Source of the DNA: Cyanobium sp. Cruz-8D1
GTDB lineage: Bacteria; Cyanobacteriota; Cyanobacteriia; PCC-6307; Cyanobiaceae
DNA length: 64,000 nucleotides
Assembly: GCF_024345975.1 (NCBI RefSeq)
Contig: NZ_JAGQCD010000021.1
Location: 1-64,000 of the forward strand
Reading direction: 5' to 3'
The position numbers and the translations under genes are program-made. Shown one piece after another: positions 56,592-64,000 of the stretch. Every line of letters starts with the position of its first letter. The stretch's first letter is position 1. Below the pieces are notes generated by a model that worked only from the letters and a program-made list of their open reading frames with translations, had not been told where the DNA came from and did not search any database.

Positions 56592-58112
56592 TTATCCCAC
56601 TGCGTCGGTTCCCGCCCTCTCCCGCGCCTCCGGGCGCAGCAGGGGGAAGGCGATCACATCACGGATCGAGGGGCTGTCGGTGAGCAGCATGGCGAGGCGG
56701 TCGATGCCGATGCCGAGGCCGCCCGTGGGGGGCATGCCCACCTCCAGGGCGTGCAGGAAGTCCTCATCCACCGTCTGGGCTTCGGGGTCCCCGGCCTGGC
56801 GGCGCAGCTGCTGCAGCTCGAGCCTGGCCCGCTGATCCAGCGGATCGATCAGCTCGCTGAAGGCATTGGCCGTCTCCCGCCCGACGATGAACAGCTCGAA
56901 GCGCTCCACCAGCCCCGGCTTGCTGCGATGGGCCCGGGCCAGGGGCGAATTCTCCACCGGGTAATCCATCACGAAGGTGGGCTGCACGAGGCTGGTTTCC
57001 ACCGCTTGCTCGAAAGCCTCCACCAGCAGCCGGCCCACGCTGTCGGCCGCCTCGGGGGCCGCCAGGCCAGCGGACTGCATGGCCGCGGCCGCCTGGGCGC
57101 GATCGGCGAAGGTGTTGAAATCCAGGCCGGTGGCCTGCTCCACCAGCTCATGCATGCTCACCCGCCGCCAGGGCGGGGTGAGGTCGATCGCCGTGCCCTG
57201 GTAGGTGAGGCGCGTGTCGCCGCAGACCTCCAGGCAGGCCGCGGCCAGCAGCTGCTCGGTGAGGTCCATCATCGTGTGGTAATCAGCGAAGGCCTGGTAG
57301 ATCTCCACCGACGTGAACTCGGGGTTGTGCCGGGTGCTGATCCCCTCGTTGCGGAAGATGCGGCCGAGTTCGTAGACCCGCTCGAAGCCCCCCACCACCA
57401 GCCGCTTGAGGTGCAGTTCGGTGGCGATGCGCAGGGTGAGGGGCAGGTCGAGGGCGTTGTGATGGGTGGCGAAGGGGCGGGCGTCGGCACCGCCGGCTTC
57501 GGTCTGCAGGACAGGCGTTTCGATCTCGAGAAAGTCGCGCTCATCGAGCCAGCGGCGCATGGCGCTCACCAGCCGCGCCCGGCGCCGGAAGGTTTCGCGG
57601 GTGTCGGGCGAGACGATCAGATCGAGGTAGCGCTGGCGATAGCGCTTCTCCACATCCGCCAGGCCGTGCCATTTGTCGGGCAGGGGCTGGAGCGCCTTGG
57701 TGAGCATCACCCAGTCGGTCACCTTGACCGAGAGTTCGCCCCGATCGGTGCGTCGCAGGCTGCCGTGCACCCCGATCCAGTCGCCGCCGTCCACCAGGGA
57801 GGTGATCTGGGCGAAACCTTCGGGCTCCTCCGGGTGGGCCGCCAGCAGGGTGGCCATCTCGATGAACAGCTGGATCGGACCGGATTCGTCGGCAATGGTG
57901 AAGAAGGCCAGCTTGCCCATCACCCGACGGGTCATCACCCGGCCGGCGACGGCCACCTCAACGGCCCTTTCCTCGCCGTTGGGCAGGTCGCCATGGGCCT
58001 GCTGCAGCTCGGCGGTGCGGTGGCTGGGGGCGAAGCTGAGCGCATAGGGAGCCCGACCGAGGGACTCCAGGGTGCGGGCTTTCTCCAGACGGGTCTCACG
58101 CAGATCCGACAA
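56592..58112 (-). CDS. lysS: Lysyl-tRNA synthetase, class II
   Basis: A 506-residue enzyme that charges tRNA-Lys. The N-terminal OB fold anticodon domain includes [29 protein letters not shown]. Class II motifs are present: [28 protein letters not shown] (motif 1), [26 protein letters not shown] (motif 2) and [14 protein letters not shown] (motif 3). TTG 58112 is chosen as start, giving [15 protein letters not shown] 58184 would overlap the 3' end of rpaB. It follows rpaB by 43 bases. Confidence 0.93.
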   Translation of the reverse strand: MSDLRETRLEKARTLESLGRAPYALSFAPSHRTAELQQAHGDLPNGEERAVEVAVAGRVMTRRVMGKLAFFTIADESGPIQLFIEMATLLAAHPEEPEGFAQITSLVDGGDWIGVHGSLRRTDRGELSVKVTDWVMLTKALQPLPDKWHGLADVEKRYRQRYLDLIVSPDTRETFRRRARLVSAMRRWLDERDFLEIETPVLQTEAGGADARPFATHHNALDLPLTLRIATELHLKRLVVGGFERVYELGRIFRNEGISTRHNPEFTSVEIYQAFADYHTMMDLTEQLLAAACLEVCGDTRLTYQGTAIDLTPPWRRVSMHELVEQATGLDFNTFADRAQAAAAMQSAGLAAPEAADSVGRLLVEAFEQAVETSLVQPTFVMDYPVENSPLARAHRSKPGLVERFELFIVGRETANAFSELIDPLDQRARLELQQLRRQAGDPEAQTVDEDFLHALEVGMPPTGGLGIGIDRLAMLLTDSPSIRDVIAFPLLRPEARERAGTDAVG

Positions 58113-58155
58113 GGCAGGCTGGGGGTGGAGAAGGGTGGCTGCCCATCCTGCAGGA

Positions 58156-58980
58156 TCAGCCGGCGGCGGCCAGGGAGGCCTCACCCATTCGCTGGGAGGA
58201 GTAGCCCGTGCCCCGCACGGTGAGGATCAGCTCGGGGTTGCGGGGATCGGGCTCGAGCTTGCCGCGCAACCGGGCCACGTACACATCCACCACGCGCAGG
58301 TCGGCGGCGCGGCGGGGGGGATAGCCCCAGAGCTGCTCGAGGATCTCGGCCCGCGGCACCACCCGGCCCGGCTCCCGGAACAGCAGCTCCAGCAGGCTGA
58401 ATTCGGTGTAGGTGAGGGCGATGCGCTGGCCCTCGCGCGTCACCTGGCGGCGGTTGGTGTCGACCACCAGATCGCCCACCCGCAGCACGCCGGAGCCGAC
58501 GGGGAGCTCACGCGGCTCGCTGGTGGCCGCCCCCCGGCCCATGCGCCGCAGGATCGTGGAGATGCGGGCTTCGAGTTCCTTGGGGCTGAAGGGCTTGGGG
58601 AGGTAGTCGTCGGCTCCCAGGTCCAGGCCCGCCACCCGTTCGGCGATGGCATCGAGGGCGGAGAGAAAGATGATCGGCACGCAGGATTCGGCCCGCAGCC
58701 GCCGGCAGACGGCAAAGCCGTCCAGCTTGGGCAGCATCACGTCGAGCACCACCAGATCGGGCTGCTCCTGGTGGAACAGCGCCAGGGCCTCTTCGCCATC
58801 CTCGGCACAGAGCACCCGGTAGCCGGCCAGCTGGAGACGCATCATCAGCACACGGCGGACGGCTGCTTCGTCGTCGACGACCAGCAGGGTGGCAATCGGC
58901 TGTGAGGGGGAACCACCACCCGCGGAAGCCTCCAGATCAGCACCATCGGTGAAGGGGGAGGAAACCGTGGGCATGGGCAT
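58156..58980 (-). CDS. rpaB: OmpR-type response regulator RpaB
   Basis: A 274-residue two-component regulator. The receiver domain has [12 protein letters not shown], the phospho-accepting Asp in [15 protein letters not shown] and Lys in [10 protein letters not shown]. The DNA-binding winged helix has [31 protein letters not shown] and [31 protein letters not shown]. This combination is RpaB (Ycf27), which controls photosystem and high-light genes in cyanobacteria. An Ala/Gly-rich N-terminal extension of about 28 residues precedes the receiver; Met3 could also start. Confidence 0.93.
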   Translation of the reverse strand: MPMPTVSSPFTDGADLEASAGGGSPSQPIATLLVVDDEAAVRRVLMMRLQLAGYRVLCAEDGEEALALFHQEQPDLVVLDVMLPKLDGFAVCRRLRAESCVPIIFLSALDAIAERVAGLDLGADDYLPKPFSPKELEARISTILRRMGRGAATSEPRELPVGSGVLRVGDLVVDTNRRQVTREGQRIALTYTEFSLLELLFREPGRVVPRAEILEQLWGYPPRRAADLRVVDVYVARLRGKLEPDPRNPELILTVRGTGYSSQRMGEASLAAAG

Positions 58981-59135
58981 CGCTCCGGTCCACTCAGATG
59001 AAGAATCGCAACCATAACGCGACGCCGTTTGGGGCCGCGAGCACGGAAACGGCTCCGGCAGCGGGCGTCTGAGCGAAAGGCAACATGTCTTCGGAATCCC
59101 TTGCCTGCCCCGCCGGCGCCGCTCCCTTCAGGGCT

Positions 59136-60449
59136 TCAGGGCCAGCGGGCCTCGGCATAGCGGTTCCACTGCAGCTCGGCTTCGGCCAGGGCCGCATCGC
59201 TGTCGAGCTGCCCCAGCATGGACCGCTGCAACTGGGTGTAGAGGATCGCCTGCAGCCGCTTCACCCCCGGGGTGGCCGGCACCAACACCCGGGCCTGGGC
59301 CAGGGTCTCGATTGAGAGCAGCCGGGCGTTGTGCACCAGGCGCTCCTGGCCATCGCTGGGGACCGCCCCCCGCAGCTTGCGCTCCAGGCTCGCCAGGGCT
59401 CCCCTGGAGGAAGGCAGCACCCGGGCCTCCTCGGCGAAGGCCAGCTGGTTGGCCGCATCGCTCAGGAACAGGGCAAAGCTCACCGCCTCCGGGGCCATGG
59501 CGCTCTGGCGGGGCACCACCAGGTTCATCACCGCCACATTGGCTTCACCGTTCGCCCCCGTCAGGGGCGGGAAGGGGGCGGAGGTGGCGGCAATGCCGGG
59601 GGCGTTGGTCTGCAGGTTGCGCAGGAAATCGGGGCCACTGGCCACCTGGGCCAGATCGCCGGCCTGGAACAGCTCGATGGCGCGCCGGTAGCCCTGGCTC
59701 ACCACCTCCCGCGGCAGCAGCCCGCGGCGGTAGAGATCGCTCCAGAAGGCGAAGGCGCGCCGGCCGACCGGACTGTTGAAGGCCGCCCGCTTGCGATCGT
59801 CCAGAAGCTGCACCCCCATCTGCACCAGCGCCTCCATCAGTTCGCCGGAGTCGTCGGGGACGACGGTCACGAACAGGGCGTAGCGGCCGGTGCGGCGCCT
59901 GACCGCCTCGGCGTAGGCCGGCACCTCCTCCCAGCGGCGGGGCGGGGCGGCCAGACCGGCCCGCTGCAGCAGCCGCCGGTTGGCGATCGTCACCCGGGCG
60001 GTCAGGTACCAGGGGATGCCGAACTGCTCGCCCTGCTGCTGACCCGAGGTCCAGATGCCGGCCACATAGCGATCCGCGGCGCCGGGGGGAAGCAGGGGGG
60101 TGAGATCCCGCAGCCCCCCCTTGCTGGCCAGGTTGGCGGCGAAGTTGGGGTTGAGATTGACCAGATCAGGGGCGGTGCGGGCGAACACGGCCGCCAGCAG
60201 CTTGCGTTCCACCGATCCCCAGGGCACGTCGGTCCAACGCACCGTGACGCCGGGATGGTCTTGCTCCCAGGCCGCGATCACCCGCCGCATGTAGGTGTTG
60301 AAGCGGGGCGCCAGGTCCAGGGTCCAGACGTTGAGCAGCTTGCCCGCGTTGGCCCCGGGCCGCCGCGCGCAGGCCCCGGCGCCCAGGGCTAGGGCGACGG
60401 GGGCGGCCAGCAGGCGCAGGGCCTGGCGTCGTGGCAGGGATCTGGGCAT
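59136..60449 (-). CDS. ABC-type sugar-binding lipoprotein (family 1)
   Basis: A 437-residue extracellular solute-binding protein. The N-terminus has a twin-Arg-like SLPRRQALRLLAAP and a lipobox LGAGAC, so it should be lipid-anchored in the periplasm. The mature domain resembles family 1 sugar binders: VNLNPNFAANLASKGGLRDLTPLLPP, FGIPWYLTARVTIANRRLLQRAGL, and AIELFQAGDLAQVASGPDFLRN. The permease and ATPase genes are not next to it. It starts 3 bases after the mreD stop on the same strand. Confidence 0.82.
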   Translation of the reverse strand: MPRSLPRRQALRLLAAPVALALGAGACARRPGANAGKLLNVWTLDLAPRFNTYMRRVIAAWEQDHPGVTVRWTDVPWGSVERKLLAAVFARTAPDLVNLNPNFAANLASKGGLRDLTPLLPPGAADRYVAGIWTSGQQQGEQFGIPWYLTARVTIANRRLLQRAGLAAPPRRWEEVPAYAEAVRRRTGRYALFVTVVPDDSGELMEALVQMGVQLLDDRKRAAFNSPVGRRAFAFWSDLYRRGLLPREVVSQGYRRAIELFQAGDLAQVASGPDFLRNLQTNAPGIAATSAPFPPLTGANGEANVAVMNLVVPRQSAMAPEAVSFALFLSDAANQLAFAEEARVLPSSRGALASLERKLRGAVPSDGQERLVHNARLLSIETLAQARVLVPATPGVKRLQAILYTQLQRSMLGQLDSDAALAEAELQWNRYAEARWP

Positions 60450-60452
60450 CAC

Positions 60453-61064
60453 TCAGCGCCGCCAGCCGGAGCCCACCTGGCGCCAGAGCAGCAGCTGCAG
60501 GGAACAGAGCATCGGAGCGATCAAGGCCGTGATCAGCGTCTGGGCGAGCAGGACCCGCAGGCCGGATCCCGCCAGATCATCCCAGCGCCACCCCGGCTGG
60601 GCCAGCAGGGCGGGATTCACCCCCTGATCGGCCAGGCTGCGGCCCACCTCCGGTCCTGCCAGCTGGATCGCCTCTCGGGTACTGACCCAGTCCAGGACCC
60701 CCCACTGCAACATCAAGGTGAGGCCGAGCAGGGCGGTGCCCAGAAGGGCGAGCAGACCGAGGCTGAAACTGCGCTGGATCAGCGGTGCCCGCCGTCCCAT
60801 CCGCCCCCACCACCAGCCCAGCAGCAGCAGGGCGGGCACCTGGGTGACGCCGCCGGGGTAAACGGCATCCAGCAGCAGTCCCAGGGCGAGGCCGGCGCAG
60901 GCCCCCGAAAACGGTCCGTCACTCAAGGCCCAGGGCAGCAGCCACAGCACCGCCCAGCACGGACCGACGCCATCAAGGCTGAGCCAGCCCGGCGAGGCCA
61001 GGACGAGCAGCGGCACCAGCAGGGCCGAGGCGACGAGCAGGGGCTGGCGGGTGAGCAGATCCAT
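60453..61064 (-). CDS. mreD: Rod-shape protein MreD-like
   Basis: A 203-residue membrane protein with about five hydrophobic segments. Position after mreC, size and the FSGACAGLALGLLLDAVYPGGVTQVPALLLLGWW segment fit MreD, part of the elongasome that guides cell-wall synthesis. Sequence conservation in this family is low, so the call rests on context. It overlaps the end of mreC by one base. Confidence 0.82.
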   Translation of the reverse strand: MDLLTRQPLLVASALLVPLLVLASPGWLSLDGVGPCWAVLWLLPWALSDGPFSGACAGLALGLLLDAVYPGGVTQVPALLLLGWWWGRMGRRAPLIQRSFSLGLLALLGTALLGLTLMLQWGVLDWVSTREAIQLAGPEVGRSLADQGVNPALLAQPGWRWDDLAGSGLRVLLAQTLITALIAPMLCSLQLLLWRQVGSGWRR

Positions 61065-61810
61065 CAGCGCACCTGCACCTGCACCTGCACCCAGTCAAGG
61101 GCCGAAACCGGCGCGATCAGCTGCACCACAGCCACCGGGGCCGGGTCGGCGTTGGCGTCCATGGACTGGATCACACCCACCGGCAGGTTCGGCGGCACCA
61201 GGGTGCTGGCGGGGGATGTCACCACCACGTCACCGGGACGGGCCTGGGGATCCTTCTCCAGGAAGCGCAGCAGGGGCCGGCCGGTGCCGATGCCGGTGAG
61301 CAGGCCGTGGTTCTGGGTGCGCCCCACCCACACCCCGACACGGCTGCGGGGATCGGTGAGCAGGGTGACGCTGGCGGTGCTGGGGGTGACACTGCCCACC
61401 AGACCGACCAGACCGCCCGGACCGACCACCGCCTGGCCGGCCCGGATACCGCTGAGGGCCCCCTGCCCAAGCAGCAGCTGCCGCCACCAGCCGGCACCAT
61501 CCCTGGAAATCACCGGGGCCGTCACCCGGTTGGGATTCTGCTTCTGCAGCTCCAGCAGGGTGCGCAGCCGCTGGTTGTCCTGCTCCAGCTGGGCCAGCCG
61601 GGCCCCGTCTTCCACCCGGCGGGCCGAGCGCAGCCATTCAGCCTGGGCCGTCCCGGGCCAGAAGGGTCGGCTCAGCAGGGCAAAGGCATCGGCGATCAGC
61701 GCCCCCTTGCTGAGGCGCACGGCCACGAGCGCCAGCAGCACCAGCAGCCAGGGGGTGATCCGCCGCAGGGACGAGCCCTGGACGAAACGCAGCCAGCGCC
61801 ATGCCGGCAT
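61064..61810 (-). CDS. mreC: Rod-shape protein MreC
   Basis: A 248-residue periplasmic elongasome protein with one N-terminal membrane anchor (LLVLLALVAVRLS), a coiled coil (RVEDGARLAQLEQDNQRLRTLLELQKQ) and the beta-rich core VISRDGAGWWRQLLLGQGALSGIRAGQAVVGPGGLVGLVG. The ending VVVTSPASTLVPPNLPVGVIQSM also fits. It lies five bases after mreB and forms the mreBCD cluster. Confidence 0.9.
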   Translation of the reverse strand: MPAWRWLRFVQGSSLRRITPWLLVLLALVAVRLSKGALIADAFALLSRPFWPGTAQAEWLRSARRVEDGARLAQLEQDNQRLRTLLELQKQNPNRVTAPVISRDGAGWWRQLLLGQGALSGIRAGQAVVGPGGLVGLVGSVTPSTASVTLLTDPRSRVGVWVGRTQNHGLLTGIGTGRPLLRFLEKDPQARPGDVVVTSPASTLVPPNLPVGVIQSMDANADPAPVAVVQLIAPVSALDWVQVQVQVR

Positions 61811-61815
61811 GGGGG

Positions 61816-62862
61816 TCAGGCCGTCTGACGGAGGAATTCGGGGGTGTCGAGCACCCGCTCCAGCCGGCTGTAGTCCTCCAGGACCATGCCGCAGCCGTTG
61901 ACCACGCAGAGCAGGGGGTCTTCGGCCACGTGGGTGAGGATCCCGGTCTCGTGGCTGATCAGATCACAGATGCCCCGCACCAGGGCACCGCCGCCGGCGA
62001 GCATGATCCCACGGTCGACGATGTCGGCCGCCAGCTCGGGAGGGGTGCGCTCCAGCGTGCGCTTGACCGCCTCCACGATCACGTTGAGCGGCTCGGCCAT
62101 GGCTTCACGGATGTCTCCGGCCCGGATGTTGATCGTGCGCGGCAGGCCGGAGAGCAGGTGCAGACCCCGCACATCCATGGAGGTCTCGTCGTGGGCGTCG
62201 TCGGGGAACGCCGAGCCGATGCGGATCTTGATGTCCTCGGCGGTGCGCTCGCCCACCACCAGGTTGTGCACCTTCTTGAGGTAGACGGTGATGGCGTCAC
62301 TGAGCTCATCACCCGCCACCCGCACCGACTCGCTCAGCACGGTGCCGCCCAGGCTGAGCACCGCCACCTCGGTGGTGCCACCGCCGATGTCGACAATCAT
62401 TGTGCCCACCGGCTCGGTGACCGGCAGGCCGGCACCGATGGCGGCTGCCACCGGCTCATCGATCAGGTGCACCTGCCGGGCCCCGGCCAGGCCGGCCTGA
62501 TGCACGGCACGGCGCTCCACGCCGGTGACGCCGCTGGGGATGCCGATCACGAGGCGGGGGGCGATCACCCCCCGGCCCTCGTTGCCCTTCTGGATGAAGC
62601 TCTTGATCATCTGTTCAGCGGCATCGAAATCGGCGATGACCCCGTCGCGCAGGGGGCGGATCGCCCGGATGTTGCCGGGGGTGCGGCCGAGCATCAGCTT
62701 GGCCTCCTCACCCACGGCCAGGGGGGTGCCGCGCTCCAGGTCGATCGCCACCACGGACGGCTCCTGCAGCACGATCCCCTTGCCCGAGACGTACATCAGT
62801 GTGTTGGCCGTCCCCAGGTCGATGCCGATGTCGCGGGAGAACTGGAAACGGCGGAAAAACAC
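61816..62862 (-). CDS. mreB: Actin-like rod-shape protein MreB
   Basis: A 348-residue ATPase that forms filaments guiding cell-wall growth. Actin-fold motifs are RDIGIDLGTANTLMYV, IGIPSGVTGVERRAV, DIGGGTTEVAVLSLGG and MLAGGGALVRGI. GTG 62862 gives the family N-terminus VFFRRFQFSRDIGID; an upstream in-frame extension of 22 residues is not used. First gene of mreB-mreC-mreD and the solute-binding lipoprotein, all leftward. Confidence 0.95.
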   Translation of the reverse strand: MFFRRFQFSRDIGIDLGTANTLMYVSGKGIVLQEPSVVAIDLERGTPLAVGEEAKLMLGRTPGNIRAIRPLRDGVIADFDAAEQMIKSFIQKGNEGRGVIAPRLVIGIPSGVTGVERRAVHQAGLAGARQVHLIDEPVAAAIGAGLPVTEPVGTMIVDIGGGTTEVAVLSLGGTVLSESVRVAGDELSDAITVYLKKVHNLVVGERTAEDIKIRIGSAFPDDAHDETSMDVRGLHLLSGLPRTINIRAGDIREAMAEPLNVIVEAVKRTLERTPPELAADIVDRGIMLAGGGALVRGICDLISHETGILTHVAEDPLLCVVNGCGMVLEDYSRLERVLDTPEFLRQTA

Positions 62863-63021
62863 GGGCAGGGCCTCTGGCAGCGGCGAATCATAGGTGGGGC
62901 GATCCCAGCAGACCGGCCCAACCGCCATGGGTGTGACAACCGGGACGAAGGGTGGAACGGAAAGAGAGAGGCCCCCGATCGGGGTGCCCCATCATTGATC
63001 CACTCGTTTCAGGAGCACGCC

Positions 63022-63411
63022 ATGGGCGTCAATTCCATCACCCTCGTCGGCAGAGCCGGCCGCGACCCCGAGGTCCGCTACTTCGAATCCGGCAGCATGG
63101 TCGCCAACCTCACCCTGGCGGTCAATCGCCGCAGCCGCGACGACGAACCGGACTGGTTCAACCTGGAGATCTGGGGCAAGCAGGCCCAGGTGGCCGCCGA
63201 CTATGTCCGCAAGGGTGCCCTGATCGGCATCATCGGTTCCTTCAAGCTCGACCGCTGGACGGACCGGGCCAGTGGGGAGGAGCGCAGCAAGCCCGTGATC
63301 CGGGTCGACCGCCTGGAGCTGCTCGGCAGCAAGCGCGATGCCGAAGGCGGCGGAGGCGGAGGCGGCAGTTTCGGTGGCGGCGAGCCCAGCGAAGAGGAAG
63401 TGCCCTTCTGA
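63022..63411 (+). CDS. ssb: Single-stranded DNA-binding protein
   Basis: A 129-residue OB-fold protein that coats single-stranded DNA. It begins MGVNSITLVGRAGRDPEVRYFESGSMVANLTLAVNRR and has DEPDWFNLEIWGKQAQVAADYVRKGALIGIIGSF. A Gly-rich linker of about 12 residues precedes the acidic tip SEEEVPF that recruits partner proteins. It is divergent from mreB and has its own terminator. Confidence 0.95.
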   Translation: MGVNSITLVGRAGRDPEVRYFESGSMVANLTLAVNRRSRDDEPDWFNLEIWGKQAQVAADYVRKGALIGIIGSFKLDRWTDRASGEERSKPVIRVDRLELLGSKRDAEGGGGGGGSFGGGEPSEEEVPF

Positions 63412-63488
63412 GCCTTTCGACCCAGCTAGTGCTGCGGGGGCTTGTGCCAGTGACCCAGCCGGGTTATCAAGCGGCCTGAAGCCAAAGG

Positions 63489-63513
63489 AGGCGCCCCCCC
63501 GGGCGCCTTTTTT
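63489..63513 (+). terminator. Terminator after ssb
   Basis: Stem AGGCGCCC (63489-63496) and GGGCGCCT (63501-63508) with a CCCC loop, followed by six T. It lies 78 bases after the ssb stop. Confidence 0.9.
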
Positions 63514-63539
63514 ACTGTTCGGAGGCCGTTGGCTCTGGA

Positions 63540-64000
63540 TCAGGGACTGTGACGGCTCTGCTTCCAGAGGCGCAGTCCCAGCCAGGCGGCCCCCGCCAGC
63601 AGCGCCAGCACCAGCAGCACCTTCACCACCCTGGCGGCGGGCTCGATCCAGAGTTCAACGTTGGTGTAGCTCTCCCCCAGCAACAGTCCGGCCAGCGTCA
63701 GCAGCAGGGTCCAGATCAGGCTGCCGGCAGTGGTCCAGAGCAGAAAGGGCGTCATCGGCATCATCTCGATGCCGGCGGGGACGGAGATGAGCGTGCGGAT
63801 GCCTGGCACCAGCCGCCCCCAGAACACCAGAGCCGTGCCGTGACGGCTGAACCAGCGGCGACTGCGCTGAAGTTCCTGAGAGCTGATACCGATCCAGCGT
63901 CCGTGGCGATCAAGCCAGTGCTCGATGCGCTGCTCGTTCACCAGCCGGCCGATGCCGTACCAGGGGAGGGCACCGAGAACGGTGCCCAGCAGGCCGGCCA
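63540..64000 (-). CDS. DedA family membrane protein (5' end cut by window)
   Basis: The visible part is about 153 codons, and the frame stays open to the window edge, so the N-terminus is missing. It contains the DedA/SNARE-associated pattern: an ALPWYGIGRLVNEQRIEHWLDRHGRWIGIS, FSRHGTALVFWGRLVPGIRTLISVPAGIEMMPMTPFLLWTTAGSLIWTLLLTLAGLLLG block and a final membrane helix (VVKVLLVLALLAGAAWLGLRLW). DedA proteins are linked to lipid flipping and envelope homeostasis. A start inside the frame at 63941 is possible, but the conserved region continues upstream of it. Confidence 0.85.
   Translation of the reverse strand, partial: AGLLGTVLGALPWYGIGRLVNEQRIEHWLDRHGRWIGISSQELQRSRRWFSRHGTALVFWGRLVPGIRTLISVPAGIEMMPMTPFLLWTTAGSLIWTLLLTLAGLLLGESYTNVELWIEPAARVVKVLLVLALLAGAAWLGLRLWKQSRHSP

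Overview
The window comes from a GC-rich alpha-cyanobacterium of the Cyanobium / freshwater-to-marine Synechococcus type. The evidence is psaC (photosystem I), ndhS (cyanobacterial NDH-1), the response regulator rpaB, a cyanobacterial-type rnpB RNA, the psaC/acpP/fabF/tkt neighbourhood, and an ergothioneine operon with two small hercynine-associated genes. This assignment is inference from gene content; no 16S gene is present.

Positions 1 to about 16510 are an accessory island. Its right edge is a tRNA-Arg(CCT) gene (16511-16584, minus strand) with a tyrosine recombinase lying against the tRNA 3' end. Going left from the integrase come an excisionase-like gene, a strongly structured repeat block, a 59-residue ribbon-helix-helix protein, a prim-pol/DUF3987 replication protein, a type IV AbiE toxin-antitoxin pair with a palindromic operator candidate, a recombination block (SLOG/DUF2493, Gp157-like, Rad52-like), a tightly overlapping three-gene module (TIGR04255 protein, Xre/ParS-like DNA-binding protein, and an unknown protein with a TQTCDIV motif), an AT-rich protein with a C-terminal membrane segment, and an Lhr-like helicase of the type found in type 2 BREX. 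No second copy of the tRNA 3' end is visible, so the left junction probably lies outside the window. The three-gene module is the best candidate here for an undescribed defence or toxin-antitoxin system.

Positions 16.6-28.3 kb are core genome: a CTERM-type secreted protein and an HpsJ-like membrane protein, rnpB, rnc with a convergent ndhS, rimM, manC, glmS, psaC, acpP, fabF and tkt. Two large palindromic repeats sharing a core in opposite orientations sit between manC and glmS.

Positions 28.4-39.0 kb are a surface-polysaccharide region. It holds GT-C type membrane proteins, a lipid-linked GT2 glycosyltransferase with a divergent small flippase-like protein, and a complete CDP-3,6-dideoxyhexose operon (rfbF-rfbG-rfbH-reductase-epimerase, transcribed leftward). 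ThiC with a TPP riboswitch follows.

Positions 40.8-44.8 kb carry a HEAT-repeat protein, a DUF3188-like protein, an M20 amidohydrolase, a TPR protein and ruvB. A second Gtr-like glycosyltransferase module (GT-C, GT2, GtrA, PIG-V-like) spans 44.9-48.7 kb. From 48.8 kb to the end the genes are smpB, a serine/threonine kinase-like protein, a cysteine-synthase-family gene, the egtB-egtD operon, a YdcF protein, a small conserved gene, lysS, rpaB, the mreB-mreC-mreD cluster with an attached solute-binding lipoprotein, ssb, and a DedA-family gene cut by the window edge.
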